A DNA stretch of 11,434 bases from Bacteroidia bacterium (GTDB taxonomy: Bacteria > Planctomycetota > Phycisphaerae > Phycisphaerales > SM1A02). A model generated the notes under the pieces. That model worked only from the letters and a program-made list of their open reading frames with translations, was not told the origin of the DNA and ran no database searches. The position numbers were made by a program, and so were the translations under genes. How positions within the stretch are numbered: position 1 is the stretch's first letter; every line of letters starts with the position of its first letter. The DNA lies in NCBI GenBank assembly GCA_030054235.1, contig JASGCG010000023.1:1-11434 (forward strand), given 5' to 3'. Below, in pieces: positions 5,779 to 11,434 of the stretch.

Positions 5779-6672
5779 ATGACGCAGCACATCGAGGCCG
5801 GAGAACGATTCACCCGCGTTGCACCCGAGGGTCCCATGGTGGACGTGATGGGGGGCAGCTCGCGGTGGGACATCAAGGTGCACGACCACGGCTTCGTGAG
5901 CCTGGTCGACTGCATGCCGCGCATGGTGCCCGAAGGCAAGACCGGCGACTTCGCCATCGTGCAGGCCGCGCGCGTGAGCTACGGCCAGGGCACGAAGCAG
6001 GTGAGCGAGGACCGGGGGCTCGTGCGCTACCTGATGCGGCATCGCCACTCGACCCCGTTCGAGATGGTCGAGTTCAAGTTCCACATCGCGATGCCGATCT
6101 TCATCGCGCGCCAGTGGATCCGTCACCGTACGGCCAATGTGAACGAGTACAGCGCGCGCTACTCGATCGTGCCGGATCGCTTCTACCGGCCGAGCCCCGA
6201 GATGGTGCGCAAGCAGAGCACGAGCAATCGGCAGGGCGGCGACCAGCCGATCGATGCGGGCACGGCAGAGGACTTCCTGCAGCTGCTCGAGAAGGCCGAG
6301 GCCCACTACCAGGAGTACCTGCAGCTCACCGAGAAGGGCGTGGCGCGCGAGCTCGCCCGCACGGCGCTGCCGGTCAGCGTGTACACCGAGTGGTACTGGA
6401 AGTGCGACCTGCACAACATCTTCCACTTCCTGAGCCTGCGCATGGATCCGCACGCCCAGCAGGAGATCCAGGACTACGCCCGAGCGATGTACGACATGCT
6501 CAAGCCGATCGTGCCGCAGGCGTGCGAGGCCTTCGAGGATTACCGGCTCGAGGCCATGCACCTCACCCGGCTCGAAATCGAGTCCATGCGAACCGGCGCC
6601 CCGCTGGCAACGCAGAACAAGCGCGAGCAGGCCGAATGGGACGAGAAGCGTCGTCGGCTCGGCCTTGCCTGA
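5779..6672 (+). CDS. thyX: Flavin-dependent thymidylate synthase (ThyX)
   Basis: ThyX converts dUMP to dTMP using methylene-tetrahydrofolate, with FAD and NADPH as reductants, and replaces ThyA in many bacteria. The 297-residue product carries the diagnostic RHRx7S motif as RHRTANVNEYSARYS at residues 115-129. Flanking family sequence includes the upstream block RYLMRHRHSTPFEMVEFKFHIAMP, described here only by its ends, and the downstream YWKCDLHNIFHFLSLRMD-type flavin/dUMP region. It is longer than the common 220-250 residues owing to an N-terminal extension of about 40 residues and a charged C-terminal tail. The ATG at 5779 is chosen over a longer open frame because that extra sequence overlaps the preceding gene, while an extended -10 sits just upstream. 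The gene is followed 7 bases after its stop by a strong hairpin. Identification is firm. Confidence 0.96.
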   Translation: MTQHIEAGERFTRVAPEGPMVDVMGGSSRWDIKVHDHGFVSLVDCMPRMVPEGKTGDFAIVQAARVSYGQGTKQVSEDRGLVRYLMRHRHSTPFEMVEFKFHIAMPIFIARQWIRHRTANVNEYSARYSIVPDRFYRPSPEMVRKQSTSNRQGGDQPIDAGTAEDFLQLLEKAEAHYQEYLQLTEKGVARELARTALPVSVYTEWYWKCDLHNIFHFLSLRMDPHAQQEIQDYARAMYDMLKPIVPQACEAFEDYRLEAMHLTRLEIESMRTGAPLATQNKREQAEWDEKRRRLGLA

Positions 6673-6679
6673 GTCTCGC

Positions 6680-6709
6680 CTGCGTCTCGGGGCGTTGCCC
6701 GAGGCGCAG
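6680..6709 (+). terminator. Strong hairpin after thyX, no T-tract
   Basis: CTGCGTCTCGGG and CCCGAGGCGCAG form a 12-pair stem (one G-U pair) around the six-base loop GCGTTG, beginning 7 bases after the thyX stop. The sequence that follows (CATGCCAGAGG) has no T-run, so this would be a U-tract-less or factor-assisted terminator, or a 3'-end protecting structure. It separates the upstream genes from the envelope operon. Confidence 0.55.
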
Positions 6710-6781
6710 CATGCCAGAGGTCCGCAGTCCATCGAATCGATCCGGTCGTTGGTCCAGGTCCGCCGTCCAGGGAACCCATCC

Positions 6782-8587
6782 ATGCAAAGCAGACTCGCCG
6801 CGTTCGTCGGTGCCGTGCTGGCACTCGTCGCCGTCCCAGGTGCATTCGCGCAGGCGCCCGCCAAGCCCGCGCTCGCCATCGCGCAGCCGAAGGTGTCACC
6901 AGCCGCTACCGATGGCGCGGCGCAGCGTGGCCAGCCGGTCGAGCTGAATCGGCTCGTGAACTCATTCGCCGCGCAACTCATTCCCGAGTTCATGGCCACC
7001 GGTCGCTTCCAGGCCGTGGCCCGCAGCGACATGGACGCCCTGCAGAAGGAGCAGGACTTCACCGGTAGCGGCAATGTGGATCCCAACGATCCTGAGGCTG
7101 CGCAGCCTGGTCGCATCAAGGGATCGCGGCTGCTCTTGGTCACCACCATCGATGACTTCCAGGATCGCGAGGAGCGCGCGACGTTCCCCGGGGTCGACCA
7201 GGCGATGACGCGACGAACCGTGCGCCTGACGGCGAGCGCGACCCTCTACGACAGCTCGACCGGTGCCGTGCAGGCGAGCGTGACGGGCGAGGGTTCGGCG
7301 AACACGGTGCTTGCCGATCCGAGCGGTCGCGAGGTGCGCGGCGGCGCCGTGACCGAGCCGATGGTGCGTGACGTGGCCGTCGCGCTGGCCAAGGACCTTG
7401 CCAAGCGCGTGATCGCGGCGTTGCCTGCTGATGGTGCGATGGGTGGTGCCGGCGGTGCTGGCAGCATGGCCGAGCAACCGCTGCCCGAGCGCCCGCTGCG
7501 CACGGCGGTCTTCGTGAAGGACCGCGCCGCCGTGCCGGCGGACAAGGTCATGGTGATGAACGACTTCATCGTCGCCGGGCTCGATCCGCGGCGCTTCGCG
7601 GTGATGAGTCGCGAGGACCTGCTGAACGCCGTGGCGCGGTTCGCGATCCAGGGCGAGAACGCCGGGACCGAGAGCGATCCGCAGAAGCAGCTCGACCGGA
7701 TCCTGAGCGACGAGGCGAACGCTGCATCGCTCGCGCGTGCGATGGGCGCAGAAGCGATGCTGCTGGCGAGCCTGACCTCGTACCAGCCTGCCACGAGCGA
7801 CTTCAAGGGTCAGGGCATCGAGAGCAAGGCGACGACCTGGACGCTCACGGTGACGTACCGGCTCACGGGCGTCGGTACGGGCCTGGTGTACGGCGCGGGC
7901 ATCGCGCAGCAGTCATCGATCGTGCGCGAAACCCCAGGCCTGAAGCAGGAGGTCAACCCGCTCGATGGTCTCATCCAGCGCTGCGGCATGCAGGTCGCGC
8001 AGGATGCCTCGACCAAGGCGGCGACGAGTGCGGCGTTCGCTGCCGCGGCATCGCCGGCCAGCGGCATCGTCGTGCGCGCGGTGATGCAGGACCTTCGCGT
8101 GCCGGGCATCTTCCTCGATCAGTCGAACGGCCAGTACGTGGTCTCGCGGACCGACTACGACCTTGCGCCGGTCGCTGCCACCGTCGAGGTCGATGGGTTC
8201 GTGATCGGCCAGCAGGGCCAATCGCTGGACATGACGCCGGGCCCGCACAAGGTGCGCGTGAGCGGATCCGGTTTCGAGCCGTGGGAGCGAAACGTGCTTG
8301 TGAAGCCGGGCATGCAGCTCGAGGTCGGCCTGCGCATGACGCCCGAGGCCTTCGCGCGCTGGCAGCAGCAGGCGGCGTTCCTCGAGGGACTCAAGCGCGG
8401 CCAGGCGCTCAACGACGCCGAGGTCGACCGCATCCGCGCGATGGCGGACTTCATCCGCAACTCGCGCCTGGTCATCGACCAGCAGTCCAACATCAAGGTC
8501 GACACCAACGAGGCCCCCACGCTCGTGCCGGCACCGTGGTGGCCCTTCGGTGGTGGCGGTGCCGTGCCGGTCGTGCCCGTCCCCTGA
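6782..8587 (+). CDS. Exported protein with two CsgG/LpoB-like regions and a C-terminal PEGA domain
   Basis: This is the first gene of the envelope operon, 601 residues. A classic signal peptide (MQSRLAAFVGAVLALVAVPGAFAQ) ends in AFA-Q with no lipobox cysteine, so the product should be a free periplasmic or secreted protein. Residues about 28-218 resemble CsgG-type outer-membrane assembly proteins, with FMATGRFQAVARSDMDALQKEQ as the telling stretch. A Gly/Ala/Met-rich linker (219-230) leads to a second region (about 235-405) with a similar order of elements: DPRRFAVMSREDLLNAVARF, then ARAMGAEAMLLASL. Residues about 457-520 form a PEGA-like beta domain (ATVEVDGFVIG, TPGPHKVRVSGSGFEPWERNV), and the tail is Pro/Val/Gly-rich. 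AGGGA at 6769-6773 is a Shine-Dalgarno sequence 8 bases before the ATG, which decides the start. I infer a partner role for the three lipoproteins downstream. The exact function is unknown. Confidence 0.82.
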   Translation: MQSRLAAFVGAVLALVAVPGAFAQAPAKPALAIAQPKVSPAATDGAAQRGQPVELNRLVNSFAAQLIPEFMATGRFQAVARSDMDALQKEQDFTGSGNVDPNDPEAAQPGRIKGSRLLLVTTIDDFQDREERATFPGVDQAMTRRTVRLTASATLYDSSTGAVQASVTGEGSANTVLADPSGREVRGGAVTEPMVRDVAVALAKDLAKRVIAALPADGAMGGAGGAGSMAEQPLPERPLRTAVFVKDRAAVPADKVMVMNDFIVAGLDPRRFAVMSREDLLNAVARFAIQGENAGTESDPQKQLDRILSDEANAASLARAMGAEAMLLASLTSYQPATSDFKGQGIESKATTWTLTVTYRLTGVGTGLVYGAGIAQQSSIVRETPGLKQEVNPLDGLIQRCGMQVAQDASTKAATSAAFAAAASPASGIVVRAVMQDLRVPGIFLDQSNGQYVVSRTDYDLAPVAATVEVDGFVIGQQGQSLDMTPGPHKVRVSGSGFEPWERNVLVKPGMQLEVGLRMTPEAFARWQQQAAFLEGLKRGQALNDAEVDRIRAMADFIRNSRLVIDQQSNIKVDTNEAPTLVPAPWWPFGGGGAVPVVPVP

Positions 8588-8598
8588 GGTCCGTGCGC

Positions 8599-10005
8599 AT
8601 GCCGAGCAGGCGCGCCAGGCGGTGGTCGATGCGCGTGATGGCTCTTGGAGCCATGCTTCTGTCGGCGTGCAGCCACAACCATCGCATGCGCGAGGTCGAT
8701 GCCGCCTTCGCGCAGGCCGACTGGACCAAGGCGGCCGACCAGATGCGCCAGGTCGAGCAGGAGTTCGCCAAGGACAGCGTGAACGCGCTGGTCTTTCACC
8801 TCGAGGCGGGCGAGGTCCTGCAGTCGGCCGGCGACACCGGTGGCAGCGTGCGCAGCTTCGACGCGGCGTACGCGATCGCGCGACCGTACCTCGACGAGAA
8901 GGCCGAGGTCAGCATCAGCGCCGAGGCAGCGGCACTTGTGACCAACCAGACCGTGCGACCGTTCCGCGGCCGCCCGATCGATCGCATCATGATGAACGCG
9001 CTGCAGGCGATCAACTCCTGGTCGGTCGGGCGCGTGGCCGAGGCGGGCGTCGAGCTCAACCGCGCCTTGCTCTGGCAGCAAGATGCTGTCGAACGCAACG
9101 CCAAGCGGATCAAGGATCTGCAGGACAAGGTGGATGAGCGCGCGCGGTCGAGCAGTTACAACGTCGCGGCAGCGCAGCGGGATCCGGTCTTCAGTTCGCA
9201 AGCGAGCGCGGCCTACGCGCCGGTGCGTGCCATGCAGGGCTACGCCGACTACGCGGTGCCGTACGTGACCTTCCTGCGCGGCGTGTGGTTCTGGTCGACC
9301 GGCCAGGCCAGCGATCTTGACCAGGCGCGACAGGCCTTCGAGCGCGTGGCGGGAATGCTGCCCGAAGCCGATCGGGCCCACGCGATGGCCGACGTGGCCA
9401 TGGCCGAGGCTGCGCTGGCGGGGCAGGGCGTTCCTGACATGGCGTGGGTCGTCCTCGAGAGCGGGCTCGCGCCGAGCCTGAAGGAACTGCGCATCGACAT
9501 CCCGCTCTTCATTGCCGAGGTTCCATACGTGGGCGCGGCGTTCCCCGAGCCCGTCTTCCGCCAGATGGGACCGCTGGGCTTCACCGTGACGGCCGGGGAC
9601 CAGAGCGTTCGATCGAGCCTACTGACTGACATCGATTCCGCGTGGGGGCGGCAGTTCAACGACGAGCTCCCCGCCGTCATCACGGCCACGCTGCTCTCAA
9701 GCGCAACCAAGGCGATCCTCACGTGGCAGCTGCAGGAGCACTTGGGCACGTGGGGCGCCGTCGCAGGCGCGCTCTACCAGGTCGGGCTGAACAGCGCGGA
9801 CCTGCGCACGTGGACCACGCTGCCCAAGCGCGTGCTCTCGGCGCGCGTGCCGGTGCCGCCTGATCGGCGCATCACGATCGCCGTCGATGGCGGCGAGACC
9901 ATCGGTCCCATCGAGTGCCCCGTCGGGCACGCCACGATCGTCCATTTGCGCGGGACGGCAGCGGGCCGTCCATGCGCCGTCCGTACACTTGGAGGCATCC
10001 CATGA
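8599..10005 (+). CDS. COG3014-family lipoprotein
   Basis: This is a 468-residue lipoprotein matching the uncharacterised COG3014 family, which neighbours ycfL and lpoB in many bacteria. A basic N-terminus leads to the lipobox LSAC with the lipidated Cys at residue 24, so it should be anchored to a membrane, probably the outer one. The N-terminal half is alpha-helical and repeat-like (AFAQADWTKAADQM, LQSAGDTGGSVRSFDAAYAIA), suggesting TPR-type packing. The middle contains ESGLAPSLKELRIDIPLF from about residue 287, and the C-terminal region contains the family-typical ADLRTWTTLPKRVLSARVPVP segment (400-420). GAGG at 8586-8589 lies 9 bases before the chosen ATG. Downstream ATGs at 8629 and 8638 would also keep the lipobox. 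It starts 11 bases after the CsgG-like gene and overlaps ycfL by ATGA. The family assignment is good and the biochemical role is unknown. Confidence 0.85.
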   Translation: MPSRRARRWSMRVMALGAMLLSACSHNHRMREVDAAFAQADWTKAADQMRQVEQEFAKDSVNALVFHLEAGEVLQSAGDTGGSVRSFDAAYAIARPYLDEKAEVSISAEAAALVTNQTVRPFRGRPIDRIMMNALQAINSWSVGRVAEAGVELNRALLWQQDAVERNAKRIKDLQDKVDERARSSSYNVAAAQRDPVFSSQASAAYAPVRAMQGYADYAVPYVTFLRGVWFWSTGQASDLDQARQAFERVAGMLPEADRAHAMADVAMAEAALAGQGVPDMAWVVLESGLAPSLKELRIDIPLFIAEVPYVGAAFPEPVFRQMGPLGFTVTAGDQSVRSSLLTDIDSAWGRQFNDELPAVITATLLSSATKAILTWQLQEHLGTWGAVAGALYQVGLNSADLRTWTTLPKRVLSARVPVPPDRRITIAVDGGETIGPIECPVGHATIVHLRGTAAGRPCAVRTLGGIP

Positions 10006-10421
10006 CCAGTCGCGTCCTTGCGTCGCACGCCCTTGCCGCCCTCTTGCTGTCGGTGGGCTGCAACACCACGAACACCTACACCTCCAACGGCAATGGTGGC
10101 TACACCAGCGTCGTCACCAACGGCTGGCTGGCCTACAAGGCCACGGTCGACAACGTGCGCGAGGGCAAGCTCGACGATGGCACCATGAAGGTGCAGATCG
10201 ACGTGCGCAGCGACCAGCTCAACCCGCAGCGCTTCAACTACCTCTTCGAGTGGTACGACGCGCAGGGCATGAAGATCGACTCGGCCACGGCGACGTGGCA
10301 GAACCGATTCATCAAGCCGCAGGAAACGATCACGCTCAGCGCCGTCGCGCCGACCCGGACCTGCTCGCGCTGGGTGCTCAAGCTCAGCGACGAGAAGCAG
10401 CCCTTCACCCCGAACAACTGA
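10002..10421 (+). CDS. YcfL-family (DUF1425) lipoprotein
   Basis: This 139-residue protein is similar in layout to E. coli YcfL, a small lipoprotein encoded next to lpoB whose exact function is not settled. The signal sequence ends in LLLSVGC with lipidation expected at Cys20; Ser at -3 is a slightly imperfect lipobox. A Thr/Asn/Gly-rich linker follows. The beta-sandwich core has the family features NYLFEWYDAQGMKID (FEW at residues 82-84), the spaced W, and the IKPQETITLSAVAPT block near the end. The open frame begins further upstream, but the ATG at 10002 sits in an ATGA overlap with the COG3014 stop and has GGAGG six bases upstream, which settles the start. Translational coupling to COG3014 is likely. 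It may share a complex with the neighbouring lipoproteins, which is an inference from gene order. Confidence 0.86.
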   Translation: MTSRVLASHALAALLLSVGCNTTNTYTSNGNGGYTSVVTNGWLAYKATVDNVREGKLDDGTMKVQIDVRSDQLNPQRFNYLFEWYDAQGMKIDSATATWQNRFIKPQETITLSAVAPTRTCSRWVLKLSDEKQPFTPNN

Positions 10422-10452
10422 GTCGATCCGCCAGCCTTCCACGGAGCACCCC

Positions 10453-11043
10453 ATGCACCGCACCTCCATCATCGTTCCCGCCCTCCTTGCCCTCATTGCC
10501 GGTTGCCAGAACGCGCAGTACCAGGATCCGCAGGGCACCACGCTCATCGTGAGCCTGAACAAGGTCGACATCCAGGATTTCGCGAGCGCTGCCGATGCCA
10601 TGGTGAATTCCATGGTCGAGGCGGGTGTGCTGGCGAAGGCCGCGCACCAGCCTGCGCTGCTGGGGATCAGCAAGGTCGAGAACCGGACCGACACGCAGTT
10701 CGACACCGATGAACTGGTCAAGAAGATCCGCGTGGCGCTCCTCAAGGGTGGCCGCGCGCAGGTCACGCAGCAGCTCACGCTGGGCAACGCCAAGGAAGAC
10801 CCGCTCGGCGACCAGGCCAACCAGATGAAGCGCTTCCAGGACGGCACGGATCGGCAGCCGATCGAGTTGCCGGACTTCACCCTCAGCGGCAAGATCCTCT
10901 TCGATCGAACGAAGGCCGGCAGCACGCGGCAGGTCGCCTACATCTTCCAGATGTCGCTCGTCGACACGGCCACCAACCGCGTGGTGTGGGAGGACGAAAA
11001 GACGATCGTGAAGCAGGGCAACCAGAACCAGGTCGGGTTCTGA
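10453..11043 (+). CDS. lpoB: LpoB-like penicillin-binding-protein activator lipoprotein
   Basis: E. coli LpoB is an outer-membrane lipoprotein that spans the periplasm and activates the peptidoglycan synthase PBP1B. This 196-residue homologue has a perfect lipobox (LIAGC, Cys18). A short linker follows, and then a mixed alpha/beta domain with family sequence at QPALLGISKVENRTDTQFD (from residue 66, NRTDT at 77-81), the helix DELVKKIRVALLKGGRAQV, and the closing strand FQMSLVDTATNRVVWEDEKTI. LpoB needs a long disordered linker to cross the periplasm in E. coli. Here the linker is short, so reach to an inner-membrane enzyme is doubtful. GGAG at 10443-10446 is six bases before the ATG. It is the last gene of the four-gene operon, and a hairpin follows its stop. 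Whether its partner is a PBP1B-type enzyme cannot be told from this window. Confidence 0.87.
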   Translation: MHRTSIIVPALLALIAGCQNAQYQDPQGTTLIVSLNKVDIQDFASAADAMVNSMVEAGVLAKAAHQPALLGISKVENRTDTQFDTDELVKKIRVALLKGGRAQVTQQLTLGNAKEDPLGDQANQMKRFQDGTDRQPIELPDFTLSGKILFDRTKAGSTRQVAYIFQMSLVDTATNRVVWEDEKTIVKQGNQNQVGF

Positions 11044-11065
11044 TCCACGCGGGGCGAACACTGTA

Positions 11066-11100
11066 AAGACTGCACGTTTTGCGGTGCAGCATTGAGTCTT
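11066..11100 (+). terminator. Hairpin after the lpoB-like gene, no T-tract
   Basis: CTGCAC (11070-11075) and GTGCAG (11084-11089) form a 6-pair stem with an 8-base loop. The outer repeats AAGACT (11066-11071) and AGTCTT (11095-11100) can pair as an alternative or, in part, as an extension. It lies 22 bases after the stop codon and no T-run follows, so termination strength is unclear. Its right half overlaps the candidate -35 element of the RCC1 gene, so it could instead be a regulator site. Confidence 0.4.
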
Positions 11101-11119
11101 GGCGTTCCCGGACTAATCT
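11092..11119 (+). promoter_or_regulatory. Putative promoter of the RCC1-repeat gene
   Basis: TTGAGT (11092-11097) as -35 and TAATCT (11114-11119) as -10 are separated by 16 bases. The predicted start near 11126 gives a leader of about 38 bases that includes AAAGG at 11152-11156, 7 bases before the ATG. This promoter thus fits ordinary, Shine-Dalgarno-led translation, unlike the upstream genes. The call rests on motif match alone. Confidence 0.42.
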
Positions 11120-11132
11120 TCCGGAGCCGGAA
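11119..11132. promoter_or_regulatory. Perfect dyad over the predicted transcription start: operator candidate
   Basis: TTCCGG-AG-CCGGAA is a perfect 6+6 inverted repeat that begins on the last base of the -10 hexamer and covers the expected transcription start. Such placement is typical of repressor operators. It could also be a short hairpin at the extreme 5' end of the message, but a two-base loop is too tight for all six pairs. No regulator gene is in the window. Confidence 0.4.
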
Positions 11133-11163
11133 TGCCGTTGGAACCCGGCTGAAAGGTCGCGCC

Positions 11164-11434
11164 ATGCGCCATGCTTCCGGAGCAGTGATCGCATCCATCG
11201 TCGTTGCCATCGGTACCTGGTCGTCCGCTGCCCACGCGCAGCGGTTGGTGGGCTGGGGTTTCAGCGGCTCGTCCAACACCGATCGTGCCCAGCCAGCGTT
11301 GAAGGCAGCAGCGGGTCTCTATGACTCGATGGCCGTCTTAAACGATGGGCGTATAGCCGCCTGGGGTTCGGACAGTGACAAGCAAGTCAACGTGCCTGTG
11401 GACCTAGGTGCCGCGGTGTCGGTCGCCGGGGGAC
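11164..11434 (+). CDS. Secreted RCC1-repeat protein, 3' end outside window
   Basis: Ninety codons are visible and the frame is open to the window edge. The first 25 residues form a signal peptide ending AHA-Q (hydrophobic core VIASIVVAIG). The mature part begins at once with RCC1-type (regulator of chromosome condensation, beta-propeller) repeat sequence: RLVGWGFSGSS, then AAAGLYDSMAVLNDGRIAAWGSD, then NVPVDLGAAVSVAGG. This matches the bacterial pattern of W-G, then N-V-P, then V-A-G-G, then M-A-L-x-D-G-x-V-x-A-W-G. Bacterial members are usually long, exported and highly repetitive, with unknown ligands. AAAGG lies 7 bases upstream of the ATG. A second in-frame ATG at 11314 is well inside the repeats. 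Codon choice includes TTA, ATA and CTA, unusual beside its neighbours. The repeat call is confident; total length and C-terminal domains cannot be seen. Confidence 0.85.
   Translation, partial: MRHASGAVIASIVVAIGTWSSAAHAQRLVGWGFSGSSNTDRAQPALKAAAGLYDSMAVLNDGRIAAWGSDSDKQVNVPVDLGAAVSVAGG

Noticed and set aside
8155..9381. Minus-strand open frame of 408 codons opposite the CsgG-like and COG3014 genes
   Set aside because: It overlaps two well-supported plus-strand genes and shows no domain; its composition is that of a shadow frame.
9984..9989. TACACT before ycfL as another promoter of the TANNCT type
   Set aside because: It is inside the COG3014 coding frame. GGAGG lies directly downstream at the right distance from the ATG, and would be lost if transcription began at a -10 placed there. 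The ATGA overlap indicates cotranscription.

Overview
The window reads as a piece of a GC-rich bacterial chromosome with densely packed genes, all on the plus strand. The gene set is ThyX in place of ThyA, a PEGA/CsgG-type exported protein, an exported RCC1-repeat protein, and a COG3014/YcfL/LpoB lipoprotein set. With the high third-position GC this suggests a Planctomycetota member, perhaps of the Phycisphaerae. That placement is an inference from gene content; no rRNA or other taxonomic marker is present.

Layout. Positions 3-470 hold the 3' part of a FabZ-like hydroxyacyl-ACP dehydratase. A 262-base gap (471-732) follows, containing a strong hairpin and other secondary structure. Next come coaD (733-1290), a metallo-beta-lactamase-fold protein that has lost its metal ligands (1332-2021), panB (2050-2928), and a DegP/HtrA-like serine protease that overlaps panB by one base (2928-4430). 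They are followed by an orphan OppF/DppF-type ABC ATPase (4441-5271), a small single-span membrane protein of unknown function (5274-5756) and thyX (5779-6672), which ends in a strong hairpin. CoaD and PanB both serve coenzyme A synthesis.

Positions 6782-11043 form a tight four-gene envelope operon. It encodes an exported protein with two CsgG/LpoB-like regions and a PEGA domain, a COG3014 lipoprotein, a YcfL lipoprotein and an LpoB-like lipoprotein. COG3014, YcfL and LpoB neighbour one another in other bacteria, and LpoB is the outer-membrane activator of PBP1B in enterobacteria. The operon therefore probably encodes an outer-membrane/periplasmic complex linked to peptidoglycan synthesis or export. 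The window ends in the first 90 codons of a secreted RCC1-repeat protein, which has its own promoter-like region and a perfect dyad over the predicted transcription start.

The most notable non-coding pattern is a TANNCT-like -10 hexamer only 6-9 bases upstream of the start codons of coaD, panB, the ABC ATPase and thyX. That spacing places the transcription start at or next to the start codon, so these messages may be leaderless. By contrast, the CsgG-like, ycfL, lpoB and RCC1 genes have Shine-Dalgarno-like sequences. I saw no tRNA, rRNA, CRISPR array, insertion sequence or phage gene.
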